Under the pieces are notes generated by a model. It was given only the letters and a program-made list of their open reading frames with translations. It ran no database searches and was not told where the DNA came from. A stretch of 64,000 nt of DNA from an uncultured Luminiphilus sp. (GTDB taxonomy: Bacteria > Pseudomonadota > Gammaproteobacteria > Pseudomonadales > Halieaceae): positions 1 to 64,000 of the forward strand of contig CALKDK010000006.1 of NCBI GenBank assembly GCA_938084055.1. The letters are read 5' to 3'. This document shows positions 39,683 through 49,146 of this stretch, in pieces (position 1 is the stretch's first letter; each line of letters begins with the position of its first letter). The position numbers were made by a program, and so were the translations under genes.

Positions 39683-40438
39683 ATGGGTTCCGGGTTAGAA
39701 GGCAAGACAGCTATCGTTACGGGTGCCGGTGCCGGTATTGGCCTCGCCTGTGCAACGACCCTGGCCCACAGCGGGGTCTCGGTGTGTCTCGCCGATATTG
39801 ACTCGGCTGCCGCCGAGCGGGCAGCTGCCGAACTCAACGCAACCGGACACCGTTGCATTGCCATGACGGCTGATGTCAGTGATGCCGGGCAGGTAGCGGA
39901 ACTTTTCCAACAGGCCCACGAGCAGCTGGGTGCCATTGCCATTGTCGTGAACAATGCGGGAATCGGCGCCCCACTGACTCCCCTTGCTGAGTCTGAGGAG
40001 GTCGACTTTGACCGCGTAATGGCGGTCAACTTAAAAGGCGTCTGGCTGTGTATGCGCGAGGCACTGCGCTACATGGAACCCCGGGCTGAAGGCTCAATCA
40101 TTAATATGGCCTCAGCCCTGAGCCTTACCACCTTTCCGGGCACCGGTCTGTACACAGCGAGCAAACACGCCGTTGCGGGACTCACCCGGAGTACTGCTGT
40201 CGAGTATGCCGAGCGAGGAATTCGAGTTAATGCGGTCTGCCCGGGCTTTATTTCCACCCCCCTCCTGCACAACACGGTCAGCAGTGACGTGGCCGAAGGG
40301 ATGGCTGGCAAGCACCCCATGAACCGGCTTGGAACACCGGAAGAAGTGGCTGCTGCCGTTGCTTATCTGGCATCGGACGCCGCGTCGTTCGTCACAGGCA
40401 CCCTGTTCTCTGTGGACGGGGGCTGGACCGCGACCTGA
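39683..40438 (+). CDS. SDR family oxidoreductase
   Basis: AIVTGAGAGIGLACATTLA, VVNNAGIGAP, YTASKHAV; start ATG 39683. Confidence 0.93.
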   Translation: MGSGLEGKTAIVTGAGAGIGLACATTLAHSGVSVCLADIDSAAAERAAAELNATGHRCIAMTADVSDAGQVAELFQQAHEQLGAIAIVVNNAGIGAPLTPLAESEEVDFDRVMAVNLKGVWLCMREALRYMEPRAEGSIINMASALSLTTFPGTGLYTASKHAVAGLTRSTAVEYAERGIRVNAVCPGFISTPLLHNTVSSDVAEGMAGKHPMNRLGTPEEVAAAVAYLASDAASFVTGTLFSVDGGWTAT

Positions 40439-40568
40439 TTCCAACACCGCTTCGGTACCCGCCGCGGGCATCAACGAGCAGAGATTTCGGGCTATCGCCG
40501 ATCGGGCGCCACATCAGGCCTGACTGTGAGCGCCCTGTAGCGCCACTCGCCCCAACCGACGGGAGCCG

Positions 40569-40880
40569 TCAGTCCAATTTAACCCCGATCATTCCTGATT
40601 CGACCTGCACCTGGTAGGTCGACAGCGGAATCCGTGTCAACTGGCCCACCGGCTCGCCGGTGCGCAGATTAAAACGGGCGCCGTGCAACGGGCAGGATAT
40701 GTGCCCTCGTCGAATGCGTCCGCCGACAAGGGGCTCCTGTTGATGGGTGCAGCGACCTCCCACCGCAAACACCTCACCACCCGAATGGCAAAGCAGAACC
40801 TCACAGCCCTGTACAGTAACAAGCGCGCTGCTATCGGGTGCCAGCGCCGCCAATTCAAGAACGGGAATGTAATCACTCAT
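40569..40880 (-). CDS. Rieske-type ferredoxin
   Basis: GGRCTHQQEPLVGGRIRRGHISCPLHGARFNLRTG. Confidence 0.9.
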   Translation of the reverse strand: MSDYIPVLELAALAPDSSALVTVQGCEVLLCHSGGEVFAVGGRCTHQQEPLVGGRIRRGHISCPLHGARFNLRTGEPVGQLTRIPLSTYQVQVESGMIGVKLD

Positions 40881-40939
40881 TTTACCGAGCCGAGGTTAAG
40901 GCGGCCTTCAACCATAATCACCGCCGGGGCAAATGGCAA

Positions 40940-40981
40940 CAAACAAACCTGCTTGCTTCTTTTTCAAAGCGGGGCTAGCGT
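40940..40981 (+). promoter_or_regulatory. candidate promoter TTGCTT-17-TAGCGT with 19-mer CAAACAAACCTGCTTGCTT (site A)
   Basis: -35 40953-40958, -10 40976-40981; 19-mer at 40940-40958 identical to site B at 47286. Confidence 0.6.
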
Positions 40982-41013
40982 AGGCCCATTGCCAACCACT
41001 AGGGAGTTAATTC

Positions 41014-42024
41014 GTGGAAACCATTACCAAACAGCAATGGACATTAAAGAAGCGCCCACTAGGCATCCCTGACCGCAGTGAAATCGATATAGAAAGCCGC
41101 ACAATTGATGATCTGCCGGCAGATCACCTGCTCATTGAGTGCCTGTACTTTTCCCTGGACCCGGCCATTCGTGGCTGGATGTCTGATGTGCCCAGTTACC
41201 TTCCTCCCATTCCGATTGGCGACCCAGTCCGCTCAACGGTCGTCGGACGGGTATTACACAGTGCCGCCGAAGGTTTCAGCACCGGAGACATGGTGGTGGG
41301 TATGGGCGCCTGGGAAACCTGTGGTGTTGTTCCCGCAGCGTATTTTACGGTAATTCCATCCGACAGCCCGTTTCCGCCTCACTACTATTTAAGCGTTCTC
41401 GGTGCCGTAGGACTAACCCCCTACTTTGGCCTGATCAGCGCCGGAAAAGCAGCGGCCGGGCAGACCTTGCTGATGAGCGCCGCGGCGGGTGCCGTTGGTT
41501 CAATTGGGGGCCAGATCGGAAAGATTCTGGGCCAGCGGGTCGTCGGCCTTGCCGGGACGGATGAAAAGTGTCGCTGGGTGACCGAAGAACTGGGCTTCGA
41601 TGGCTGCATCAATTACAAAACCTGCGGCGACATGGAGGAAGCCATACGGTCAGCGTGCCCAGAAGGCGTTGATCTGTTCTTTGATAACGTCGGGGGCGAC
41701 ACGCTGGACGCTGCGCTGATGAATCTCAACAAGGACGCCACCGTTGTATTTTGTGGCAGCATCAGCAGTTACAACGCGACGGAACCGACCCCGGGCCCCT
41801 ACAACTGGTGGCAGGTCCTGGCACGGAGCGTCACGGTACAGGGTTACCTGATCAGTGATTATGTGCCGCAGTTTCCGGAAGGCCAGGCACAGATGGCCGA
41901 GTGGTTGAAGGCGGGTAAGCTGCAATTCAAGGAGCACATCGTGGATGGATTTGAGAACTGCCTGGACGCCTACAACCTGCTGTTCGAGGGAAAAAATACT
42001 GGCAAGTTAATGGTTAAAGTTTGA
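41014..42024 (+). CDS. MDR NADP-dependent oxidoreductase (CurA/LTB4DH-like), paralog of 37829..38845
   Basis: LMSAAAGAVGSIGGQIGKILGQRVVGLAGTDEKC; VDLFFDNVGGDTLDAALMNL. Confidence 0.92.
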   Translation: METITKQQWTLKKRPLGIPDRSEIDIESRTIDDLPADHLLIECLYFSLDPAIRGWMSDVPSYLPPIPIGDPVRSTVVGRVLHSAAEGFSTGDMVVGMGAWETCGVVPAAYFTVIPSDSPFPPHYYLSVLGAVGLTPYFGLISAGKAAAGQTLLMSAAAGAVGSIGGQIGKILGQRVVGLAGTDEKCRWVTEELGFDGCINYKTCGDMEEAIRSACPEGVDLFFDNVGGDTLDAALMNLNKDATVVFCGSISSYNATEPTPGPYNWWQVLARSVTVQGYLISDYVPQFPEGQAQMAEWLKAGKLQFKEHIVDGFENCLDAYNLLFEGKNTGKLMVKV

Positions 42025-42076
42025 CGGTCGTACTGTCCGGGGCACCCCAGCCCCGGGCGCTGCAAGTTCCCTGAGG

Positions 42077-43249
42077 TTATAGGCTCGGCATATCACCCAC
42101 GGCCCCATCAGCAAAATATTGAATACAGCGGTGAGCAAACTGATTGCCGCTTTCGTTCCTGCCAAAGATCACGTCTGCGAGATGACCGGATTGCAGCCCG
42201 CGCTGCACCTGCAAACCAACCTGGTAATCCTCTTCATCAACCACCTGCATCAACCAATCAGCCATTTGCTCCAACGCCTGAATGCCCTCCTCATCCTCTG
42301 GCCGGGTATGGTGAATGAAATGCAGGACAGTCGTGTTTTCCAGTGGGCCGGGCCCGGGTATCAGCTGCGCAATCTGTGTGATCTCGGGGGCGACGAAGAT
42401 AGAGACGTTGGGAAAGATCAACCGAATAAAGTCATAGCCATCATTTTCATGTTGCCAGAGATCGTCCGTCGCGATGTCCCGTAATTTTTCGATCGTCTTG
42501 GAGGCATACCCCACCAGCATGTGAGGTCCGTAGGCCTCAAAAGCCATGATGTTGGTATAGGTCCGCGGCGCAATGGTCTCGGGGTGAGCCGTCTGAAAGT
42601 GGTATCCCTCCAGATATCCATCAAGGGCCACTTTCCAGTTGGCACCCTGTATCACCCGCTGCCCCACGTAGTGCCAATCTTCAAAATGCTTCTCCGCGAT
42701 ATCGTCCATCATCTCACCGAGAAACGCCCGGATATCGACATCTGAGTGCGCGTCCAGAACGGCAAAAATCAGACCCCCTTGCTCGTGGCATGGAAACGAC
42801 ACGAGATCGCGTGTCCCCCGGCAGTCTTCACCAAATTTGACGACGTCAGTGACGCCCCTCAATCGGCCATCAGCGCCGTACGTCCAGGCGTGATAGGGAC
42901 AGCTGAACGTCTTCTTATTTCCTGATGGTCGTGATTCCAGGGTCATACCGCGATGGGTGCACACGTTCATGAGCACCTTGGCACCCCCGTCGGCCTGTCG
43001 GCTGATCAGCAGGGGCGTGCCAAGGATATCAAGGGTCTTAAAGTCACCGGGCTCGGGTATCTCGTGGGAGAGGCCCACCATGACGGGGAGACTCTTGAAA
43101 ATACCGTCCATTTCACTCTGCCAGACACCAGAATCCGTATAACTGGCGGCAGGCACCCGCATGGTCTCCGCCGCGTAATCAGTAGTGCCGTTGGCGACGT
43201 GATCCAGCAAACGGGTCACCATCTGGTTGTAAAGCGCATGCCTGTCCAT
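42077..43249 (-). CDS. Rieske aromatic-ring-hydroxylating oxygenase, alpha subunit
   Basis: CTHRGMTLESRPSGNKKTFSCPYHAWTYGADG; EGYHFQTAHPET. Confidence 0.93.
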   Translation of the reverse strand: MDRHALYNQMVTRLLDHVANGTTDYAAETMRVPAASYTDSGVWQSEMDGIFKSLPVMVGLSHEIPEPGDFKTLDILGTPLLISRQADGGAKVLMNVCTHRGMTLESRPSGNKKTFSCPYHAWTYGADGRLRGVTDVVKFGEDCRGTRDLVSFPCHEQGGLIFAVLDAHSDVDIRAFLGEMMDDIAEKHFEDWHYVGQRVIQGANWKVALDGYLEGYHFQTAHPETIAPRTYTNIMAFEAYGPHMLVGYASKTIEKLRDIATDDLWQHENDGYDFIRLIFPNVSIFVAPEITQIAQLIPGPGPLENTTVLHFIHHTRPEDEEGIQALEQMADWLMQVVDEEDYQVGLQVQRGLQSGHLADVIFGRNESGNQFAHRCIQYFADGAVGDMPSL

Positions 43250-43337
43250 AACCGACTCCAAAAGTTAGCAATCTGATTTTTATTTCTGGTGTTGACCCGA
43301 CGGATTCACCGGACGTTGCTCCCCACTCCATAAATTG

Positions 43338-43401
43338 AGGCTAGGATTCGTGCAAGAAAAAGTCAAGCATGCTTGCTTTTTTACAGGTGCTTAAATAACC
43401 T
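43338..43401. promoter_or_regulatory. divergent overlapping promoters around palindrome CAAGCATGCTTG (43364-43375)
   Basis: Minus: TTGACT(43361-43366)-17-TAGCCT(43338-43343). Plus: TTGCTT(43373-43378)-17-TAACCT(43396-43401). Confidence 0.6.
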
Positions 43402-43487
43402 GATCCGATGTCGTAGTAATCAGGCTGCGGGATCAGTATTGACCTGCTTCGTCACCAATGTGGGCGAGGGGCAGTGAGGGGAAGGCT

Positions 43488-44273
43488 ATGGGCGACAAGC
43501 TCTCGGGAAAAGTGGCGCTCATCACGGGCGGAACAAACGGTATTGGTAAAGCCACAGTTGAGGGCTTCATGGACGAGGGTGCTGCTGGCGTGGTGTTCAC
43601 GGGTAACAACGTCGAGGCCGGCAATGCCATAGCTGCGGCCACGGGGGCGGACTTCATCCAGCACGCGGTTCAGGACATCCCAGGTTGGTCAAACATAGAA
43701 AAGCACATCCAGGAAAAATTTGGTCGCCTTGACATAGCCTTTGCCAATGCCGGCACCAATACGGACGACGCAAATATTGAGGATGTTTCACCTGAAGCGT
43801 GGCAGAACTTGCTGGACATCAACCTCACTGGTCCCATGCTGACTATCAAGACCGCCATTAAATTAATGCGCACAAACCCTGAGGGACCCGGTGGCTCCAT
43901 CGTACTCAATAGCTCCATCAATGGCATTCTCGCCCTCGCAGGCGATGTTACCTATTCAACTACGAAGGGCGCCATGCGCTTATTGGCAAAGTCCAGTGCA
44001 GTCCACCTGGCCAAGGAGAGGACCAAAATTCGGGTCAACACGATCCACCCGGGTGTTATAGAGACACCTCTTATTGAGGGGGCGATCAACGGCGCACCCG
44101 ATCCTTCAGCCGCGAGAGCCATGCTGGAGGGCATTGCGCCTATGGGCCGGCTGGGGCAGATGGAGGAGATAGTTTCACTGGTGGTTTACCTTGGCAGTGA
44201 CGACTCGCGCTTCATGACCGGGTCAGAGTTGGTGATTGACGGCGGCTCCACCGCCGGATTGCCGGGCGTTTAA
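43488..44273 (+). CDS. SDR family oxidoreductase
   Basis: ALITGGTNGIGKATVEGF, YSTTKGAMRLLAKSSAVHLA. Confidence 0.92.
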   Translation: MGDKLSGKVALITGGTNGIGKATVEGFMDEGAAGVVFTGNNVEAGNAIAAATGADFIQHAVQDIPGWSNIEKHIQEKFGRLDIAFANAGTNTDDANIEDVSPEAWQNLLDINLTGPMLTIKTAIKLMRTNPEGPGGSIVLNSSINGILALAGDVTYSTTKGAMRLLAKSSAVHLAKERTKIRVNTIHPGVIETPLIEGAINGAPDPSAARAMLEGIAPMGRLGQMEEIVSLVVYLGSDDSRFMTGSELVIDGGSTAGLPGV

Positions 44274-44303
44274 AGCCAGCCCGAGCAACACAGACCAGAG
44301 GCG

Positions 44304-44720
44304 CTACTCCCCGTGCAGAACCCGAAAGCGACGCAGTGAAAACTTCCACTCGCCATTAACTCGGACGCATTCGTCCTCGTATTCACCCCGCGGTTCTATC
44401 TGGCTTCCATCCTGCATCACTGCCACTTCATTGGTGTAACTGCGCATTGTGGCGCTATCACCGGTAACCGAGATATACCCTGGCTGCGCCATCATATTGA
44501 CAAAGGGAAAGAGCTTCATGGCCTCTACCCACGCCGCAATAATGTTGTCGCGCCCGGTGATCCCTTTCATTTCGAGATGGGGTAGCTCCCAAACTGCATC
44601 GTCCGCCCAGGTGCTTCCCCAAATTTCAGCATCACGCTGATTAACGCCATCGCAGTAGCGCTCTAATAACGCCCGGATTGCCAGCTGATCCTCAATGTCT
44701 CTCATACCAGGCTCCTTCAT
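44304..44720 (-). CDS. SnoaL/NTF2-like protein
   Basis: DQLAIRALLERYCDGVNQRDAEIWGSTWADDAVWELP. Confidence 0.85.
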   Translation of the reverse strand: MKEPGMRDIEDQLAIRALLERYCDGVNQRDAEIWGSTWADDAVWELPHLEMKGITGRDNIIAAWVEAMKLFPFVNMMAQPGYISVTGDSATMRSYTNEVAVMQDGSQIEPRGEYEDECVRVNGEWKFSLRRFRVLHGE

Positions 44721-44749
44721 CTATTTGACCATGACGACCGACCTACGCC

Positions 44750-45523
44750 TTACTGATTGATCATGCCGCCATCGACAACCAACTGCGTCCCCGTAATGTA
44801 GGATGACAGGTCGCTGGCCAGAAACAGTGCCGCATCGCCTATGGTTTTTGGTGGCCCCATGTAGCCCATGGGGATAGCCGATGTGAGCGCTTCGTACTCG
44901 TCGGTATTTTCGGTTGCGGCCTGCTTGTTCATATTGGTGGCAATCATCCCTGGGTGGATGGTGTTGCAGCGAATTCCCTCAGCGGCAGTTTCCGCCGCGA
45001 CTGCTTTGGTAAACCCAAGTACACCCCCTTTGCTGGCGGCGTAGGCCGTCACACCTATCACACCAACCAGCGCCGCTACTGACGACATGTTGATAATTGA
45101 GCCTTTGGTTCCGGTCTCACGCATCAAGGCAACTGCAGACTGCGTACCCAAAAATACACTCGTCATGTTGACAACCATCTGCCGGTTGTAGTCCTCAAGG
45201 GTAATTTCCTCAAGCCTCTTGAGCACGGCAATGCCCGCGTTGTTGACCAGTACATCAATGCGTCCGTGGTCATCCCGTATCCTGCCCAGGGTCGCCTGCC
45301 AACCATCTGGATCGGTCACGTCCTGCCGCCAGCCGGTCGCATTGCCACCGGCGGCATTAATACTCTCGGCCGTCGCAAGCGCACCATCTCCATCGACATC
45401 GGTGGCTATCACTTTGGCACCCTCGGCACCGAAGCAGTGCGCTATGGCGTGACCAAGGCCGGGGTTTGAGGCCGCACCCGTTACCAGGCAAACTTTATTG
45501 CTGAGAAGTCCCATATTTTTCAT
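44750..45523 (-). CDS. SDR family oxidoreductase
   Basis: VTGAASNPGLGHAIAHCFGAEGA, LVNNAGIAV, YAASKGGVLGFTKA. Confidence 0.92.
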   Translation of the reverse strand: MKNMGLLSNKVCLVTGAASNPGLGHAIAHCFGAEGAKVIATDVDGDGALATAESINAAGGNATGWRQDVTDPDGWQATLGRIRDDHGRIDVLVNNAGIAVLKRLEEITLEDYNRQMVVNMTSVFLGTQSAVALMRETGTKGSIINMSSVAALVGVIGVTAYAASKGGVLGFTKAVAAETAAEGIRCNTIHPGMIATNMNKQAATENTDEYEALTSAIPMGYMGPPKTIGDAALFLASDLSSYITGTQLVVDGGMINQ

Positions 45524-45565
45524 CTCCGTTGTAGTTACTGTGCGAATTAAGGTATCCGGCAGATA

Positions 45566-46384
45566 TCAAGGTGCTGGAATCTCCCCTGCCCTGATCATTG
45601 CCTCCTCCAATTCGTGGGCTCGCGGATTTCTGCGCAGGCAGAGGCCACCGTTGACCTGAAGGTTTTCTCCCGTCATGAAGCAGTCATCGCTGGCAAGAAA
45701 CAGCGCGGCGGCAGCGATATCATCGGAGGTTCCGTACCGTCCCAGCGGATAGCAATCACTAAACGCCTTCCCCAGGGCTGCACTCTGTAGGGCCTCAGCT
45801 GTCATGGGGGTGTCAGTCAACCCGGGGGAAATGCTGTTGGCGCGGATCCCATGGCAGCCAAACTCATTGGCAACCGTCCTGATAACGTGATCAATCCCGG
45901 CCTTGGTTCCCATATAGGCCGCGTGATTATCGAGCATTATTTTCGCGGTCGCGGAGGAGATCTGGATGATGGCGCCACGCTCCTGGTGTGACATGACGTC
46001 AACCAACCGTTGCAGCCAAATAAACGGGCCCTTGAATTGGAGATCGACCATGCGGTCCAACTCCGCCTCCGTCGTCTCGCAAAACCCTGTAAGGAGGCCC
46101 CAACCTGTAGCGTTGATAGCAACATCAATAGCGCCGTGCCGGTTCCGTATTTCATCAACCATATGCGTGATGGATGATCGGTCACAAAAATCGCAGGCCA
46201 CCCAGTCCCCGTCAATTGCATGGGCCAGGTCCGCCAGGACATCTGTGCGTCGACCCGATACGACTACCTTAGCGCCCGCCTCAGCAAACCGTCGAGCCAT
46301 GACCTGCCCCATATTACCCGGAGACCCCGCACCCACTATGGACACGACCTTTCCCGCGCCCGAAAACCCTCCGAACATAGTCAC
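45566..46384 (-). CDS. SDR family oxidoreductase
   Basis: SIVGAGSPGNMGQVMARRFAEAGAKVVVSGR; YMGTKAGIDHVIRTVANE. Confidence 0.9.
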   Translation of the reverse strand: MTMFGGFSGAGKVVSIVGAGSPGNMGQVMARRFAEAGAKVVVSGRRTDVLADLAHAIDGDWVACDFCDRSSITHMVDEIRNRHGAIDVAINATGWGLLTGFCETTEAELDRMVDLQFKGPFIWLQRLVDVMSHQERGAIIQISSATAKIMLDNHAAYMGTKAGIDHVIRTVANEFGCHGIRANSISPGLTDTPMTAEALQSAALGKAFSDCYPLGRYGTSDDIAAAALFLASDDCFMTGENLQVNGGLCLRRNPRAHELEEAMIRAGEIPAP

Positions 46385-46421
46385 CCCGTACCGTTGCAGT
46401 TATTCGTATTGGAACTCAAAA

Positions 46422-46450
46422 AAAATACAGCATGTTTTTTTGCTCAACAA
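46422..46450 (-). promoter_or_regulatory. candidate promoter TTGTTG-17-TATTTT (minus), degenerate member of the TGyTTGyT -35 group
   Basis: -35 46445-46450, spacer 46428-46444, -10 46422-46427; preceded by ATGC as in the 43.4 kb site. Confidence 0.45.
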
Positions 46451-46478
46451 GCATACGAAGGCGCGCATCGAACGTGCG

Positions 46479-47195
46479 CTACGCCTCCAGTTTATAGATT
46501 TCAACAAGTTGGTCTGTTACCAGATCTATGATGTGTTCCGCCCGTTTTTTTCTATTGCTGGAGCGGTATGTGGTCGCCATGCCATGCATCACAAAATGCA
46601 CCAGGTCATGGGCAGCCTGAAAAGACCTCACCGACCGCCATTGGGGAAACACAGTTTTTGCAGTGCGCAGGAACTGTTTCTCAAACTCTTTTTCGGATGC
46701 GTCTATGACCTCACCGAGTTCCTCATCGGTTCGAGCGGCGGACTGCAGCTCCTGGTATGCCACAAAACTGGGCAGGTTGTGATAAGTCCATGCCGCCTCA
46801 ACCGAACGGCGGATATCTTCACGGGTAATCTGCTCCGGAATGTCATTCTCCGCCATGAGTTGCCGATACTCTTCGAGTCGTTGCTGGTGAAGGTGCGCAA
46901 TCACCGCTTTCATGACCTCAGCCCGGGCGGAAAAATGATGCATCATGGCCCCTCTGGAGACGCCCGCCTCCGCGGCAATCATTGCGGTGGTGGTCTTGGT
47001 ATAACCCTCCCGGACAAAACAACGAACGGCGCCCTCAAGAATAGCCTTGCGCGTCAGCGCACTTTTTTCTGCCTGCCAGCCGTCACTGGAGCGCGCACCA
47101 TTGGCCCCCGCCCTGATTTTTTTTGACGGTGCCTTTCCCTTTGCTCCCCCACGTTTGGCAGACGCACCAACCTGGCTTCGAGTGGTTTCAGTCAT
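46479..47195 (-). CDS. TetR family transcriptional regulator
   Basis: AILEGAVRCFVREGYTKTTTAMIAAEAGVSRGAMMHHFSARAEVMKAVIAHL; long basic N-terminal extension. Confidence 0.93.
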   Translation of the reverse strand: MTETTRSQVGASAKRGGAKGKAPSKKIRAGANGARSSDGWQAEKSALTRKAILEGAVRCFVREGYTKTTTAMIAAEAGVSRGAMMHHFSARAEVMKAVIAHLHQQRLEEYRQLMAENDIPEQITREDIRRSVEAAWTYHNLPSFVAYQELQSAARTDEELGEVIDASEKEFEKQFLRTAKTVFPQWRSVRSFQAAHDLVHFVMHGMATTYRSSNRKKRAEHIIDLVTDQLVEIYKLEA

Positions 47196-47285
47196 AGTTT
47201 TTGAGGGATCCTAGCTATGGTGGCATAGTCAACGCGCCCAGAATCCTACAAAGTGCAGGCAAACGCAATCAGAGGGAGAACAGAC

Positions 47286-47327
47286 CAAACAAACCTGCTT
47301 GCTTTTTTTTAGAGCGGTTCCTAGTAT
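47286..47327 (+). promoter_or_regulatory. candidate promoter TTGCTT-17-TAGTAT with 19-mer CAAACAAACCTGCTTGCTT (site B)
   Basis: -35 47299-47304, -10 47322-47327; in the TetR/DUF35 divergent gap. Confidence 0.65.
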
Positions 47328-47537
47328 CGGACCGTGCTGGAGAAAACATGCACAAAGCACGCGAGTCTGCGCAGCCGCCGACTCAGCTCAGCAAAGTGCT
47401 GTTGAGCACCCGGTCGAGAGTGGGGCAGCCCGGAACAACCGTGCTGCCCTCATGAGTCAAGGTGCATGTTACTGTGATTCAGGCACGTTGGGTGCGATCA
47501 CCCTTTCGACCGTCACAGGCAACCAGGGGAAAATAAA

Positions 47538-47969
47538 ATGGCGAGCCAACATCCTCTCCAACCCGGTCTGTTCAGCTGGCCGAGCGAAGACCCGGAGCTG
47601 CTGGGCAGCCGCTGTATGGATTGTGGTGAACACGCCTTTCCGAGCCAGGACAGCTGTCGCGCATGCAGCAGTGAGCAAACCGAAATCGTAGGCCTTGGCC
47701 GTTCCGGACGGTTGTGGACGTGGACCATACAGAGTTTTATGCCGAAATCCCCTTACCTGACCTACGAAACAGCGGAAACCTTCCACCCTTATGGCGTCGG
47801 TTATGTCGAGCTTCCCTGTGGATTAAAAGTTGAAAGCAGATTGCGGGAGAACAGTCCTGAGACCTTGGCAATAGGTCTCGACATGGATCTGGAAATAGTG
47901 CCCGTGCGCAGTGATGATGATGGGAGACAGCTCATGACGTTTCAATTTCACGCCGCGGTGTCGCCATGA
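47538..47969 (+). CDS. DUF35 / OB-fold Zn-ribbon protein
   Basis: LLGSRCMDCGEHAFPSQDSCRACSSEQTEIVGLGRSGRLWTWTI. Confidence 0.9.
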   Translation: MASQHPLQPGLFSWPSEDPELLGSRCMDCGEHAFPSQDSCRACSSEQTEIVGLGRSGRLWTWTIQSFMPKSPYLTYETAETFHPYGVGYVELPCGLKVESRLRENSPETLAIGLDMDLEIVPVRSDDDGRQLMTFQFHAAVSP

Positions 47970-49111
47970 CAGATGTTGCAATAGTCGGACTGGGTATCCA
48001 CCCCTTTGGCCGCAGTCCAAGTCTCACTGGATTGGAGCAGGGTGCCCTTGCCGCTCGCGCTGCACTGGTGGATGCCGGCACTGATTTTAAAGCCATGCAA
48101 TTTGCTTTTGGCGGCAGCCAGGATGGGGGTAACGCTGATTCACTGGTAAATCTACTGGGATTGACCGGCCTGCAGTTCACCAATATCTGGAACGGTTGTG
48201 CCACAGGAGGCAGTTCGTTAAATGCCGCCTATTCGGCTATTAAGTCGGGACAGTACGATACGGGCCTCGTGGTGGGTTTTGACAAGCACGCCCGGGGAGC
48301 GTTTAACCCCCAACCCCGGGACTGGGGGTTGGACGACTGGTATGGCGAGACAGGCCTCATGCTGACGACTCAGTACTTTGCCATGAAAATACAGCGCTAC
48401 ATGCACGACCATGGGATATCACGTGACACCCTGATCCGTGTCGCGGAGAAGGCTTTTCGCAATGGCTCGATAACCCCCACGGCCTGGCGCCAGACGGCAC
48501 TCAGCAGGGATGAGATTGAGCAGGCGCCCATGGTGAGTGAACCCCTCAATAAATACATGTTCTGCTCGCCTGCGGAGGGTGGCTGCGCACTGGTTCTGTG
48601 CCGTGCCGACAAGGCCCACCAGTTCACCAGCAAGCCCGTGCTGCTGAAAAGTGCTGTGGTTCGGTCCCGACACTATGGGAGCTTTGAAGTCTTCAGTCCG
48701 TCACAGGCACCCACCGTGGCCCCCTCCCCCACCGTGACCGCATCCAGGGCCGCCTTTGAATTTGCAGGCATTGGCCCGGAGGATGTCCAGGTTGCGCAGC
48801 TACAGGACACTGAGGTTGGCGCAGAAATAATGCACATGGCTGAAAATGGATTTTGTCGTCATGGCGAACAGGAGCGCTGGCTGCGCGAGGGCATGACGGA
48901 GATTCAGGGCAAATTACCGGTCAATACAGATGGGGGCTGCCTGGCCAACGGAGAACCCGTTGGCGCCTCTGGCCTACGGCAGGTTTTTGAAATCTGCCAT
49001 CAACTGCGCGGCACGGCCGGCGCCCGTCAGGTACCCAATGCCCCCAAGGTGGGCTATACCCACGTGTACGGTGCTCCTGGCATCAGCGGCGTCAACATTC
49101 TGGCAACCTAA
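47966..49111 (+). CDS. thiolase-like (Ltp-type) protein, Cys retained, GHP motif altered to GEP
   Basis: IWNGCATGGSSLNAAYSAI; VNTDGGCLANGEPVGASGLRQVFEICHQLRG; overlaps DUF35 gene by 4 nt. Confidence 0.9.
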   Translation: MTDVAIVGLGIHPFGRSPSLTGLEQGALAARAALVDAGTDFKAMQFAFGGSQDGGNADSLVNLLGLTGLQFTNIWNGCATGGSSLNAAYSAIKSGQYDTGLVVGFDKHARGAFNPQPRDWGLDDWYGETGLMLTTQYFAMKIQRYMHDHGISRDTLIRVAEKAFRNGSITPTAWRQTALSRDEIEQAPMVSEPLNKYMFCSPAEGGCALVLCRADKAHQFTSKPVLLKSAVVRSRHYGSFEVFSPSQAPTVAPSPTVTASRAAFEFAGIGPEDVQVAQLQDTEVGAEIMHMAENGFCRHGEQERWLREGMTEIQGKLPVNTDGGCLANGEPVGASGLRQVFEICHQLRGTAGARQVPNAPKVGYTHVYGAPGISGVNILAT

Positions 49112-49146
49112 CAAGTCAAACAGCATTTGAGTTTCTGGAGGGCAAA

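Noticed and set aside
42037-42056. Hairpin CCGGGGC-ACCCCA-GCCCCGG between convergent genes
   Set aside because: Good stem but no U-tract in either direction; could be a weak bidirectional terminator but not supported enough to call.
46479-47126. Plus-strand ORF 45966..47126 (386 aa)
   Set aside because: Antisense to the SDR and TetR genes; no motif.
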